Assembly (NCBI GenBank): GCA_041749075.1
Contig: JBGTBY010000031.1
Span: forward strand, 186,001-250,000
DNA: 64,000 nucleotides
Source: CAMTWZ01 sp041749075
Lineage (GTDB): Bacteria; Bacteroidota; Rhodothermia; Balneolales; HLUCCA01
Direction: 5' to 3'
This document shows, one piece after another, positions 34,557 through 43,693 of this stretch; within the stretch, counting starts at the first letter, position 1; every line of letters begins with the position of its first letter. Below the pieces are notes generated by a model. That model saw only the letters and a program-made list of their open reading frames with translations, was not told where the DNA came from and searched no databases. The translations under genes were made by a program, and so were the position numbers.

Positions 34557-35710
34557 GGATGATAATAATACCGGAAGTAGGGAAGGTTCGCCGACACAAT
34601 AAGAAAGAGTATGAAACCGACGACAAGGGTCACAAAGCTGGATAGAAACGCACTGATGACAATCATTGCGCGAAAGGGTCGATCTTTCTTTTCGGGAACA
34701 CGTGGATGATCCACGATGGAAACCAAGGGTAGCGCTTTGGCTTCCTCTAATTTGGCCTGTTCATACAAGGGTACGATGTACTGTAGGATCTCCGCCTGTA
34801 TTTCGATGGTTTGCATGAGCTCGAAATATTGCTTCGCGATATCTGGAAGCGTAGACATATTGAGCAATAACGGGTCGGTGGTCGGTGAGTTGTAGAGGGT
34901 ATTTAGTTTGTCAACTACAACATTATATTGTGCGCGTTCTTGCTGGTATGCAGCACTTTCAGTACCGATGCTTCTGGACAATAACTCCAATCGCATCTCC
35001 ATTTGAAGCTTTTCCGCCGCAACTGTGGAGATTAATCCGAAATAGGCCTTGACCTGCTCGTTCAATTCGAATACGCCATATTCCATTTGAAATGCGGCTA
35101 ATTCTTGACGTAGAGAATCGATCTCCAACTTCCCTTGCAGATAGCGAGTCTCAATGAAGATCCGATACTCCCGGGCTTCTTTCGTCGAAATGTCATTATT
35201 GAAGTCATTTAGCAAATTGACATAGTATTCCGCAATGGCTTGAGCTTTTTCAGGAGATTTATCCCAAACATCTATGATAAAATTGCCCTCTAATTGACCC
35301 CTGAATGAGGTGTTGCCGTCCAAGATCTTGATCGCATCCAACATGGGATAGGCACTGCCTTCCGCTTCATAGGCTGTTATTAGATCAAACTTTTCGACGA
35401 TTTGACGCTTGGTTGTCTCACTGTTCAGCAGAACTTGATAACGGTCAAAAATGGCTGTTCGACCTGATCCAACAATAGAGCCGGCCAACGATCCGAGGCG
35501 TCCACCAATCAACGATTCGATTCCAACCGAACGTTGTTGGGCTGGTAGTAAGCTTGCGGTAGAGCGGTACTCATTATCCTGTAGAATGGCGTAAATCGCT
35601 GCAATTCCTGAAATGACCAAACTAATGATGATGATTAGCCTAAATTGTCTAATGACATGTCTCAGAAGTTGGTGGATGGGGATTCGCTGATATACCGGCT
35701 TCATGCTCAT
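34553..35710 (-). CDS. Wzz/GumC-type chain-length determinant protein
   Basis: A 385-residue inner-membrane protein with N-terminal (about residues 23-43, LIIIISLVISGIAAIYAIL) and C-terminal (about 345-372) transmembrane segments and a long periplasmic coiled-coil region between. This is the Wzz fold that controls glycan chain length. There is no C-terminal tyrosine-kinase domain, unlike Wzc. Its start overlaps the stop of the SLBB exporter gene and its stop overlaps the next start, so three genes are coupled by ATGA. Confidence 0.9.
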   Translation of the reverse strand: MSMKPVYQRIPIHQLLRHVIRQFRLIIIISLVISGIAAIYAILQDNEYRSTASLLPAQQRSVGIESLIGGRLGSLAGSIVGSGRTAIFDRYQVLLNSETTKRQIVEKFDLITAYEAEGSAYPMLDAIKILDGNTSFRGQLEGNFIIDVWDKSPEKAQAIAEYYVNLLNDFNNDISTKEAREYRIFIETRYLQGKLEIDSLRQELAAFQMEYGVFELNEQVKAYFGLISTVAAEKLQMEMRLELLSRSIGTESAAYQQERAQYNVVVDKLNTLYNSPTTDPLLLNMSTLPDIAKQYFELMQTIEIQAEILQYIVPLYEQAKLEEAKALPLVSIVDHPRVPEKKDRPFRAMIVISAFLSSFVTLVVGFILFLIVSANLPYFRYYYHP

Positions 35711-37443
35711 CTCGTGTTTAAAATAATTGCTGTTGTGATCAGACTGGCAATCGTGGTCACAATCGACAGATAAAATTGATTTCGGCTGATGGCCAATTGG
35801 CGCTCTTGAAATTGATTTTGGCGATAACTGATAAAATCTTCATAGGGTTGTCGATCCACAAAAATCATGTCACCCGATTCCAATGTGGTTTCTGATGGCA
35901 GATACCATGCATGATTATACGATTTGATCACAAAGACCCGCTCTTTATCTGCGGATAACGAGAAACCGCCCGCCTCATTCAAATAGTCATTGACAGTTTT
36001 GCCTTTTTCGTAGACATAATACCCAGTACGATTGACTTGGCCGAAAAGCATCACTGTGTTTTCGTCTTTCGGAATATGGATTCGATCTCCATCATATAAT
36101 AATGTGGATTTCAATGCCGATTCCACATTGAGATTGATGAAAACAACCGCATGACTTAGTCCGAAATCCCGTTGAATGTACTCCAATCCTTCATTGAATT
36201 GATTGGATGTCCGTTGCATACGTTGCACACGCCGGCCATAGGATTCCTCCTCGGAATAGAGCTTGTTGCCACGTTCGATATAGACAGACGATAGGAGCGC
36301 TTTGGTAGTCATGCCTCCGGAAAATCGTAGTAAATCAGACAGACTCGTCACGCCTTCGATTATCGGGTAATTCCCAGGATGGTTGATTTCACCTGATATC
36401 CAGACCGACTGATTTGTGATTTTTGATTTGTCAACCGGAATGACCAGACGATCGTTTGGCTGAAGAGGCTCATTCATCGGAATCGAATGAATGCTTACCA
36501 ATCCCGACTCCGTTCTCCGAACGATATGGATATTTAGAGAGTCCGCTTCTTCTGTATACCCACCTGCGATTCGAATCAGAAACTCGGGCGTGTCGTTCGG
36601 ATTGTATTGTGTCTCAAACGCTTGGCGTACGCCACCGGAAACCCCAATGCGGGATGTGGCAAGAGATTTTTTGCGAACCTGTATAAACTCTCCATCTTGA
36701 ACGAATGGATTCGCTTCGCTAACACCACCGTAGAAATACGCCACGAGGTCCGCCGTGCTAACTCGCCCATCCCGATGGTGGATAATGACATTGCGTAAAT
36801 CATACCGTTCCAATGCTTCGGTTTGCTCATCCACTCGGATATCTTTTCTGCCATGTGTGATTGGATTTTGATTCAGTTTAAGCAAACCACCCATTGCTCT
36901 AGGCTGTGCACCCGGTCCATCTATATTCACCGTAATCGGATTTCCTGTGATAATGGGGATGACGATTGCGTCCACACGGGTCTGTGCTGGAAACAAATAG
37001 CGGCCAGGAGACGGAACATCACCCGTCACATGAACATTCACGGGTTTCGGACGTTCCAAGGTCACGATGATTTCAGAATTCCGGAATTGCTGTTCTACGA
37101 GTTTGGAAATAGCGACTTTTGCATCCGTCAGTGATACATCACCAACCAGGACCGTGCCTACGCCCGGAATCACCAGGTCTCCACTGATATTCACGGCCAT
37201 ACCCCGCCAAGTCGTCGGTATCGCTCCCCGAACGTCAACGGATAGAATGTCGGACGCACCTAAGATGTACGTATCCGGATTGATGAATCCCTCAAGGGGC
37301 CGTTCGGTAGCCAATCGAAGTCCGATTTCATCCACAAAATAGGTATTCCCTGCGCCTCTGCGAGGATCTTGTGTTTGAGTGTTGGATTGACCATTCAGGA
37401 GAATGGGGAATCCGATCACCAGCAGTAAACTGAGTCGTAGCAT
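35707..37443 (-). CDS. SLBB-domain polysaccharide export protein (Wza-like)
   Basis: A 578-residue envelope protein. I set the start at the ATG at 37443 because it gives a signal peptide (MLRLSLLLVIGFPILLNGQ). The polysaccharide-export domain (YILGASDILSVDVRG to VTLERPKPVNVHVTGDV) is followed by SLBB repeats (VWISGEINHPGNYPI and VMLFGQVNRTGYYVYE). A C-terminal transmembrane-like tail (FYLSIVTTIASLITTAIIL) is present. This would form the outer-membrane export channel. An upstream extension overlaps the neighbouring isomerase gene and has no signal. It lies next to Wzz in the coupled operon. Confidence 0.9.
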   Translation of the reverse strand: MLRLSLLLVIGFPILLNGQSNTQTQDPRRGAGNTYFVDEIGLRLATERPLEGFINPDTYILGASDILSVDVRGAIPTTWRGMAVNISGDLVIPGVGTVLVGDVSLTDAKVAISKLVEQQFRNSEIIVTLERPKPVNVHVTGDVPSPGRYLFPAQTRVDAIVIPIITGNPITVNIDGPGAQPRAMGGLLKLNQNPITHGRKDIRVDEQTEALERYDLRNVIIHHRDGRVSTADLVAYFYGGVSEANPFVQDGEFIQVRKKSLATSRIGVSGGVRQAFETQYNPNDTPEFLIRIAGGYTEEADSLNIHIVRRTESGLVSIHSIPMNEPLQPNDRLVIPVDKSKITNQSVWISGEINHPGNYPIIEGVTSLSDLLRFSGGMTTKALLSSVYIERGNKLYSEEESYGRRVQRMQRTSNQFNEGLEYIQRDFGLSHAVVFINLNVESALKSTLLYDGDRIHIPKDENTVMLFGQVNRTGYYVYEKGKTVNDYLNEAGGFSLSADKERVFVIKSYNHAWYLPSETTLESGDMIFVDRQPYEDFISYRQNQFQERQLAISRNQFYLSIVTTIASLITTAIILNTR

Positions 37444-37451
37444 GTGGGTGT

Positions 37452-38015
37452 TTATTTTTGACACAAAGTTCTCATCACCATATGTCCGAACATGAGGTGA
37501 AGGTCTTCGCAAAGTTGCATGTCGTAAGATGGGATCCACACCGATTTCTGGGCGATCTGCTTGAGTTTTCCGCCATCGTAACCCACAATCGCTAAGGTGT
37601 TGGCTCCATATTCGTTCGCGTAGGCGATCGCATTCACAACATTTGGTGAATTGCCGCTTCCACTGATTCCAATCACAAGATCTCCAGGCTCTAGCATGGA
37701 TTTCAGCTGACCCGAAAAAATCTGATCATACGATTGGTCGTTTGCGAAGGCGGTGATGAGACCCAAGTTGTCGCACAACGAAACGCCTCGGAACGGCTTG
37801 GTTGTCGCAATCTCGATCATCTTATTCCAGTCAGTGATGTAGTGGGAAGCAGCATAGGCGCTACCCCCATTCCCACAGGTGATGATCTTTCTACCGCTCT
37901 CAAAAGCGGTTCTTACGGCATCGATGCCTTTTTCAAACGCCTCGATGTCGAGGGTCTCGAACAGGATTCGATGGTTATTGAGATAACCGGAGATAGAAAA
38001 TGGGGATTCAGACAT
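37452..38015 (-). CDS. Second phosphoheptose isomerase-like SIS protein
   Basis: A 187-residue SIS-domain protein with KIITCGNGGSAYAASHYITDW and VIGISGSGNSPNVV loops, then SYDMQLCEDLHLMFGH with the family Glu/His. It is clearly a GmhA relative but differs from the first copy at 24442-25026: one Gly-Ser-Ala loop reads AYAAS where GmhA has ADAQH. The ATG at 38015 is 8 bases inside the upstream kinase gene. It belongs to a second heptose module with the GHMP kinase and the fusion protein. Confidence 0.88.
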   Translation of the reverse strand: MSESPFSISGYLNNHRILFETLDIEAFEKGIDAVRTAFESGRKIITCGNGGSAYAASHYITDWNKMIEIATTKPFRGVSLCDNLGLITAFANDQSYDQIFSGQLKSMLEPGDLVIGISGSGNSPNVVNAIAYANEYGANTLAIVGYDGGKLKQIAQKSVWIPSYDMQLCEDLHLMFGHMVMRTLCQK

Positions 38016-38994
38016 TGGGTTGATAAAATACGATTTGGCTTCCGTTCCGGTCGAAGCGAAAGGTGACTTGTTGAAGCTCTGAAAGCGCACGACGAATCGC
38101 CTCATGTTTGTCGACCGGAGCATAAAACATGATGAAGCCACCGTTTCCGGCTCCTAGAAGTTTTCCACCACTGGCTCCTTGCTCCAAACCGGTTTGATAC
38201 CAATGGTCGATTTGAGCATCGCTGATTCCATTCGACAATTGGGTTTTTAGCATCCAGTTTTCGTGAAGAATCTCGCCGATAGCCGACACCGACCCCGACT
38301 CCAATTCTTCTTTCATGATGTACGCCAACTCCACCATCCGGCGAAGAATCGGACGACGGTCACCCGATTTGATCGCTTCGGACTGCTTCGCCAAGATTTC
38401 GGATGCGCTTCGAGTGCGCCCTGTAAAAAAAACCAGGATCGATGATTGCAACTCATGCAAGACGTGAGGTTGACATATAACCGGATCAACGGAAACAGAC
38501 TCATCTGGATGGAATCGGATCAGATTCAATCCTCCAAATGCGGCGGCATATTGATCTTGCTTTCCGATCGGCTCACCACAACGGTCGATTTCGATTTCAC
38601 AAGCTTGCCGTGCTAGTGTGTCTTTCGACACATACTGATTCTGATACGCATACAAGGCATGCAATACCGCAACGGTGTACGAACTTGACGATCCCAATCC
38701 AGATCCCCGCGATGGGATATCCGCCATCGACGCGATTTCAATACCACCCTGGATGTCGAGCATGCCTAATGCTTCCCTCACCAACGGATGAGCCACATCC
38801 TTCACCGATTCCACGTCTTCGGTTTTCGAATAACTGATGCGGATCCGGCCATCGAATTTCCGGTTCACCGCGATATACATGTATTTGTCGATGCTGGTCG
38901 ACAACACAGCTCCGGTTTCTTCTCGGTAATATGCAGGAAGATCGCTCCCACCACCTACGAAACTCATTCTCAATGGCGTTTTGCTCAGAATCAT
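38008..38994 (-). CDS. Second GHMP sugar kinase (HddA-like)
   Basis: A 328-residue GHMP kinase that opens with KTPLRMSFVGGGSDLPAYY and has PSRGSGLGSSSSYTVAVL for ATP binding and GGKLLGAGNGGFIMFY near the C-terminus. This matches D-glycero-alpha-D-manno-heptose 7-phosphate kinases and related GDP-heptose pathway kinases. Its start overlaps the stop of the fusion gene upstream (ATGA) and its end overlaps the isomerase start. It is distinct from the hddA at 23405, so the window has two such kinases. Confidence 0.88.
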   Translation of the reverse strand: MILSKTPLRMSFVGGGSDLPAYYREETGAVLSTSIDKYMYIAVNRKFDGRIRISYSKTEDVESVKDVAHPLVREALGMLDIQGGIEIASMADIPSRGSGLGSSSSYTVAVLHALYAYQNQYVSKDTLARQACEIEIDRCGEPIGKQDQYAAAFGGLNLIRFHPDESVSVDPVICQPHVLHELQSSILVFFTGRTRSASEILAKQSEAIKSGDRRPILRRMVELAYIMKEELESGSVSAIGEILHENWMLKTQLSNGISDAQIDHWYQTGLEQGASGGKLLGAGNGGFIMFYAPVDKHEAIRRALSELQQVTFRFDRNGSQIVFYQPNV

Positions 38995-40898
38995 GAGTTG
39001 GGTGTGTAAGGAATTCGAAAACGAGCGGTTGATCCACTGTTCAGCACATCCGCCGTTTCGTCGATGTTACGGGTAGCGAGAAGGTCCTGTATTTGGTCGT
39101 CATTCAATCCACGCCAGTGATAATCTTCCTGGATTCGTTGGCGGCGGGTCTGTTCTTCGATTTCGGCAAAAACGGTCATAGTCGTCAAAGATACCAATTC
39201 TGACCACAAAAGCGCCGGAACTCCTTCCACGATCACTATGTCTGTCGGTTGTATGGTGAGCAGGTTGGGATGTGAATATTTATTTCGATACTGACGATCA
39301 TACACCGGTATCGACACTTCTATTGATATTGTCGCTTCCAATAAAGACTTTATAATCCGGGTAGCTTCCGACAGGTCAAATCGAGCAAAAACGCCGCGTC
39401 CTTCAGGTCGCTCCGTAACCGGGTGCAACCACCCATCCAAGCAGATCACATGCGCCGTTCTACCAATGATCCCGAATTGTTCTTTCATTACTTGGGCGAT
39501 GCTGCTTTTTCCACTTCTCGCTAAACCCCCAATCAGCACCAATCGGTTGGAGTCTATTTCCTGTATGATGGGCTTTATTTGATAGGAAAGTTTAGGATGA
39601 CCTTCCAAAATCCAATCCACCGCCCGAGATAGGTCCGGCATCACAACCCCACCATGCAGGAATTTTCGGTCGCTGCCCGCAAATCCAGTACGGAGCAGAA
39701 TCGTATTCACTCCAGCCCTGCGCCCAGCTTCCATATCGGTCGTGGTGTCTCCGATCATCCAACTAGTAACGGGATCAATTGAGAACTCTTCAATCGCATC
39801 CATCAATAATCCGGGTTCTGGTTTCCGGCACAAGCAAGGTCCTTTCAATTCCGGAATCTCGCCCGGAAATCCGCTATCCGGATGATGTGGACAATAGCGG
39901 ATGCGGTCCACATATGCGCCTTCTTGTCCCAAAAGGATATCCAATTTGGCATGGATCGCATCCAATTCGTCAACCGTCACATCTCCTCGTGCAATCACGG
40001 GTTGGTTGGTGGCCACGATGGAGACATAACCCGATTGGTTCAAGCGCTTCACTGCGGCCGCCACTCCATCCATCAGTTCCAATTGGTCTGGATGGCGAAG
40101 GTGTCCCACTTCCTTGTTCAACGTCCCATCCCGATCTAAAAACACCGCTTTTCGCTTGCCACGATTCGATAGCGCAGTTGGGATGCCGGCTTGAATGTCC
40201 CGCTCGACCTTGGCAATTCGTTCTGGCGTGCCCATATCCTTGATGTATTCGACCGACTCATAGGCGAACAGGGATTTTCCTTGTTTCATGGCCCAAGGAA
40301 ACAGATGCTTCGCGATGTCGGGTTTCGGATGGGAGTGCTCGAACGAGTCCAACACATCCCGATTCATCACATAAAGCGCCGCATTCACACGATTTCTCAG
40401 AAATACACCTTCGGGATGCGGATAGGGATGGATGGCGCGTACGAAACCCGCTGTGTCAACGTCTACAATGTCCGAATCATGAGGATGAGAATTGGGATGG
40501 ATGAGTAGGGTTGCATCGGCACCCGCATTGAAATGGGCATACCACATCGCGTTCAAATCCACATCCACATAGGTGTCGCCATACAGAACCAAGAAATGAG
40601 AATCCAGCATCGATCTCGCTTCGATCAGAGCTCCGGCGGTTCCTCTTGGTTCCGTTTCGATGTGGTATTGGATGCGGACTCCCAACTCGACCCCATCCTT
40701 GAAATGCGATGAGATGACCTCATGCTGATGATGGACCAACAAAAGGATATCGTTGAATCCGAAGTGGGCACAATGCTCAATAAGATGTTGTAATACCGGT
40801 TTGCCCGCCAAGGGCGCCATCGGTTTCGGAATGTCTCCGAAAACAGCCCGCAACCGTGTTCCGAATCCGCCAGCCAATATGACGGCTTGTCGCGTCAT
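38991..40898 (-). CDS. Three-domain fusion: HddC-type nucleotidyltransferase, GmhB-type HAD phosphatase, P-loop kinase
   Basis: A 635-residue protein. Residues 1 to about 240 are a nucleotidyltransferase (AVILAGGFGTRLRAVF, IPKPMAPLAGKP and YGDTYVDVD). Residues about 245-435 are a HAD phosphatase with FLDRDGTLN, ATNQPVIARG, GDTTTDMEAG and a GmhB-type zinc loop (CPHHP with a later CLCRKP). Residues about 450-635 are a uridine-kinase-like domain with Walker A GGLARSGKSS, DGWLHPV and VIVEGVPALL. Two domains fit GDP-D-glycero-alpha-D-manno-heptose synthesis; the role of the third is unknown. I chose the ATG at 40898 (ATGA overlap with the upstream gene). The kinase domain may phosphorylate a sugar or nucleoside. 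Confidence 0.88.
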   Translation of the reverse strand: MTRQAVILAGGFGTRLRAVFGDIPKPMAPLAGKPVLQHLIEHCAHFGFNDILLLVHHQHEVISSHFKDGVELGVRIQYHIETEPRGTAGALIEARSMLDSHFLVLYGDTYVDVDLNAMWYAHFNAGADATLLIHPNSHPHDSDIVDVDTAGFVRAIHPYPHPEGVFLRNRVNAALYVMNRDVLDSFEHSHPKPDIAKHLFPWAMKQGKSLFAYESVEYIKDMGTPERIAKVERDIQAGIPTALSNRGKRKAVFLDRDGTLNKEVGHLRHPDQLELMDGVAAAVKRLNQSGYVSIVATNQPVIARGDVTVDELDAIHAKLDILLGQEGAYVDRIRYCPHHPDSGFPGEIPELKGPCLCRKPEPGLLMDAIEEFSIDPVTSWMIGDTTTDMEAGRRAGVNTILLRTGFAGSDRKFLHGGVVMPDLSRAVDWILEGHPKLSYQIKPIIQEIDSNRLVLIGGLARSGKSSIAQVMKEQFGIIGRTAHVICLDGWLHPVTERPEGRGVFARFDLSEATRIIKSLLEATISIEVSIPVYDRQYRNKYSHPNLLTIQPTDIVIVEGVPALLWSELVSLTTMTVFAEIEEQTRRQRIQEDYHWRGLNDDQIQDLLATRNIDETADVLNSGSTARFRIPYTPNS

Positions 40899-41680
40899 CT
40901 GAATGTCGTGCACAAATAGGTCCGCACGCGACGTACAGCCACATCCGTCATGTATGAGATATACAAGATGCTGCTCAAGATCGGATTCATACCCATTTCA
41001 CGGCGATAGGTGTCCCAAACTGTAAGTTGATGTTTCACCCGGAAGGTTGACAAAGATCCTGCGGTATCGCGGTAATGGGCAAGATTCTCAGGATACAATT
41101 TCGCAACAACGCCTCGGCGAAGGATGAAAAGCCACCATAACAGTTCCTCGCCATGAGATTTCCCATGGTGTTCCAAGATGTCTTCAGTAAGCAAATCACG
41201 TTTGACAACCACAGTTAATGTCCCTATGCCACGAGTGGCCATCATTTTCCAGAATGAATAGGATTTGTATGCCGAATGCGGGCACATCACGTTGGTACCG
41301 TCGGCCGACATTCCGCTATAATAGGTGTAACTGAAGGGGATGTTTTCGGTTTCCATGAACCGAACCTGTTTTTCCAACTTGGTTGGAAGCCAGACATCAT
41401 CACCGTCCAAAAACGCGATGTAAGTTCCTTTGGCCTGCCGGATACCAGTGGCACGTGCATGGGCCGGACCGCGGTCATTGACATTGTGGATATACCGAAC
41501 GCGTGAATCTCGTTTCTCGAATTCTTGAATGATTGAGACCGTGTTATCTCTAGAACCACCATCTACGACCAACAACTCGAAATCGCCACGTGTTTGATTC
41601 AATACCGATTCAATTGCATATCCGATATACTTCGACGAATTGAACGCCGGCATGATGATACTGATGGATGGAGGTGTCAT
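40895..41680 (-). CDS. GT2-family glycosyltransferase
   Basis: A 261-residue GT-A enzyme with SISIIMPAFNSSKYIGYAI, LLVVDGGSRDNT and YIAFLDGDDVWLPTKLEKQ, the last holding the DxD metal motif. The C-terminal helix near residue 240 may touch the membrane. The ATG at 41680 overlaps the epimerase stop; its own stop overlaps the start of the fusion gene. It probably adds one sugar of the repeat unit. Confidence 0.92.
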   Translation of the reverse strand: MTPPSISIIMPAFNSSKYIGYAIESVLNQTRGDFELLVVDGGSRDNTVSIIQEFEKRDSRVRYIHNVNDRGPAHARATGIRQAKGTYIAFLDGDDVWLPTKLEKQVRFMETENIPFSYTYYSGMSADGTNVMCPHSAYKSYSFWKMMATRGIGTLTVVVKRDLLTEDILEHHGKSHGEELLWWLFILRRGVVAKLYPENLAHYRDTAGSLSTFRVKHQLTVWDTYRREMGMNPILSSILYISYMTDVAVRRVRTYLCTTFR

Positions 41681-42651
41681 ACTCTGGATGTGAAAATCCA
41701 AGGATTTGAGGTCAGCCATTTCACTGTATCCTGAATGGATTCGCGTATGGAATACGCCGGCTTCCATCCGGTTTCCATGATTTTGCTCACGTCCAAGAAC
41801 ACGAATGGATTGTCGCCCACCCAGCCGCGGTTTCCTTTTCCGAAATGAAGTTCCGGATTCAGACCCATTGTCGAACAGATCCATCCGGCACTGTCTTTGA
41901 CTTGGCAATACTCGGGCGCGCCCAAATGATACACCTGAAAACGATTCGGTTTCGATTGGGCGGTTCGTAGCTGGTCACCTGTCATCAGCACAGCATTCAC
42001 GCAATCATGAACATGGAGATAGCTCTTTTTTGGTGATCCATCGCCGATGATGGACAGACGGGTCGGATCTGCCAATAGTTGCTTGACGAAATCATACACG
42101 TGCCCGTGCGGATAACGCGGTCCTAAGATTGAAACGAACCGATATACATATCCTTCGAATCCGAACCCTTCACAATAGCTGGAAATCAAGCCTTCACAGG
42201 CCATTTTGGAAGCCCCGTATAAGGATGTCTGATCAGGTATGGAGCAAGTTTCAGGGGTGGGAAACACATCTGGTTCCCCTAAAGCGGCGGCAGACGATGC
42301 GAATAGGATTCGCTTCACACCGGACTCTCTCATTGCTTCGAGCAGATTGAATGTGGCGATGGTGTTTTGTTCAAGATCCTTTCGCGGTGATGCGAGACCT
42401 CCCCGGATATCCGCATTTGCGGCGAAATGGATTACTGCATCACATCCGGTTATGGCATTTGTTATGCTGTCGGCATCAAGCAAATCACCTTCCACCAAAG
42501 AAAAAGTTGAATAGGTAAGCGCCATTTCCAGAAACGGACGCTGACCAGTAGAGAAATTATCGAAACCTACGACGGTGTGGCCTTGACTCAACAACCGATC
42601 TGTGATATGGCTGCCAATGAAGCCGGCTGCTCCTGTGACGAAATACTTCAA
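41677..42651 (-). CDS. NAD-dependent sugar epimerase/dehydratase (SDR family)
   Basis: A 324-residue extended SDR protein with the NAD-binding VTGAAGFIGSHI, a catalytic YGASKMACE motif (Tyr-x-x-x-Lys) and FRFVSILGPRYPHGH-like downstream sequence. It resembles UDP-glucose 4-epimerase relatives that supply a sugar nucleotide for glycan assembly. The serine of the triad is in SSAAALGEP. Substrate is not defined. It starts the minus-strand glycan operon, with a 72-base gap to the EamA gene upstream on the same strand. Confidence 0.9.
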   Translation of the reverse strand: MKYFVTGAAGFIGSHITDRLLSQGHTVVGFDNFSTGQRPFLEMALTYSTFSLVEGDLLDADSITNAITGCDAVIHFAANADIRGGLASPRKDLEQNTIATFNLLEAMRESGVKRILFASSAAALGEPDVFPTPETCSIPDQTSLYGASKMACEGLISSYCEGFGFEGYVYRFVSILGPRYPHGHVYDFVKQLLADPTRLSIIGDGSPKKSYLHVHDCVNAVLMTGDQLRTAQSKPNRFQVYHLGAPEYCQVKDSAGWICSTMGLNPELHFGKGNRGWVGDNPFVFLDVSKIMETGWKPAYSIRESIQDTVKWLTSNPWIFTSRV

Positions 42652-42723
42652 TTTTTGAATAGATGTATGGTGATCTGCAATCCCGAAACTTATGAAAGGT
42701 ATGAAAAGACGCTCAATTATCCC

Positions 42724-43608
42724 TTAACCCCGCCTTGTCACAATGATGCCGGCGATCACCACGAAGGATCCCGCGAGTTGCAACCAGGCCAAGGGTTCGC
42801 GCATGAGGAAATATCCTATAACGAGTCCGATCACCGGCACCAGGTTCTGATAGGTGGCTGTGCGCACCGCTCCCACTTGGTTGAGGGCGTAATTCCATAT
42901 GATATACGCCACTCCCACGCTCAATACCCCACTATACAATGCGCCCAACCAGGCGCCGGTCGGGATGGCCGCGTAGTCCAATACGATGAGGTTTGGGATG
43001 GCGGCCAGTACCAATACTCCTCCTCCACTGACCATCGACATCACCGTGAGTTGCAGTGGGGGATAGCGCTTGAGGAAGTCTTTTGACACCACGGTATAGG
43101 TTCCGAACACGACGGCCGAGGCCAAGGTGAGCATGTCTCCATACAAGGTCCCCGCCCCGAAACTCAGTTCTTTTCCGCTTCCCGTCAAAATCAGCAGGAT
43201 GCCGGTGAAGGTCAGACTCACGCCGATCAACCGGAACCGGGTCATTTTCTCATCAAAGAAGAAGTGGGATACCAAAGCCACCCAAACCGGAATGGTGCCC
43301 AACATCACGGCCGCATTGGCGGAGTGGGTTGCGGACAATCCGAAGATGAAAAACAATTGGTAGGCGGTGTTGCCGAGCAAGCCGAGTCCGAACAAAGCCG
43401 GTACGTCGCGCCAGGGGACGGGCTTGAAGCCGCCTTTCCAAACCATGATCCCCACCATCAGAACAATGGAGATCGCAAACCGGAATGCGTTGAAGCTCAT
43501 GGGGTCGATATAAGGCAGACTCACTTTGACGATGGAAAAGTTCGCGGCCCATATCAACGCGACGCTCATCAACAATCCCTCGATGAGGGAAAACCGGGTT
43601 TTTTGCAT
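42724..43608 (-). CDS. EamA/DMT-family transporter
   Basis: A 294-residue protein with ten hydrophobic helices in two EamA repeats, including LIWAANFSIVKVSLP at the start of the first and YSGVLSVGVAYIIWNYAL in the second. Members export metabolites or amino acids. The start is set at the ATG at 43608; a longer frame to 43644 adds non-hydrophobic residues. It is divergent from the tetR-efflux operon across an 85-base region that carries a candidate operator, so it might share TetR control. Confidence 0.9.
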   Translation of the reverse strand: MQKTRFSLIEGLLMSVALIWAANFSIVKVSLPYIDPMSFNAFRFAISIVLMVGIMVWKGGFKPVPWRDVPALFGLGLLGNTAYQLFFIFGLSATHSANAAVMLGTIPVWVALVSHFFFDEKMTRFRLIGVSLTFTGILLILTGSGKELSFGAGTLYGDMLTLASAVVFGTYTVVSKDFLKRYPPLQLTVMSMVSGGGVLVLAAIPNLIVLDYAAIPTGAWLGALYSGVLSVGVAYIIWNYALNQVGAVRTATYQNLVPVIGLVIGYFLMREPLAWLQLAGSFVVIAGIIVTRRG

Positions 43609-43668
43609 GGATTGAAAATACCATGAAACGTTTCCCTCTTCCAATCCGTTGTGCCATTGTGTAAATTA

Positions 43669-43681
43669 TGACCAACAGTCA
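43669..43681. promoter_or_regulatory. Candidate TetR-family operator
   Basis: TGACCAACAGTCA is an inverted repeat with TGAC and GTCA half-sites around a 5-base centre, a form common for TetR-type regulators. It lies 12 bases before the tetR start codon in the divergent region, next to a TAAATTATG box at 43662-43670. It suggests that the regulator controls its own operon and possibly the EamA gene. Confidence 0.4.
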
Positions 43682-43693
43682 ATTATTGAGAAG

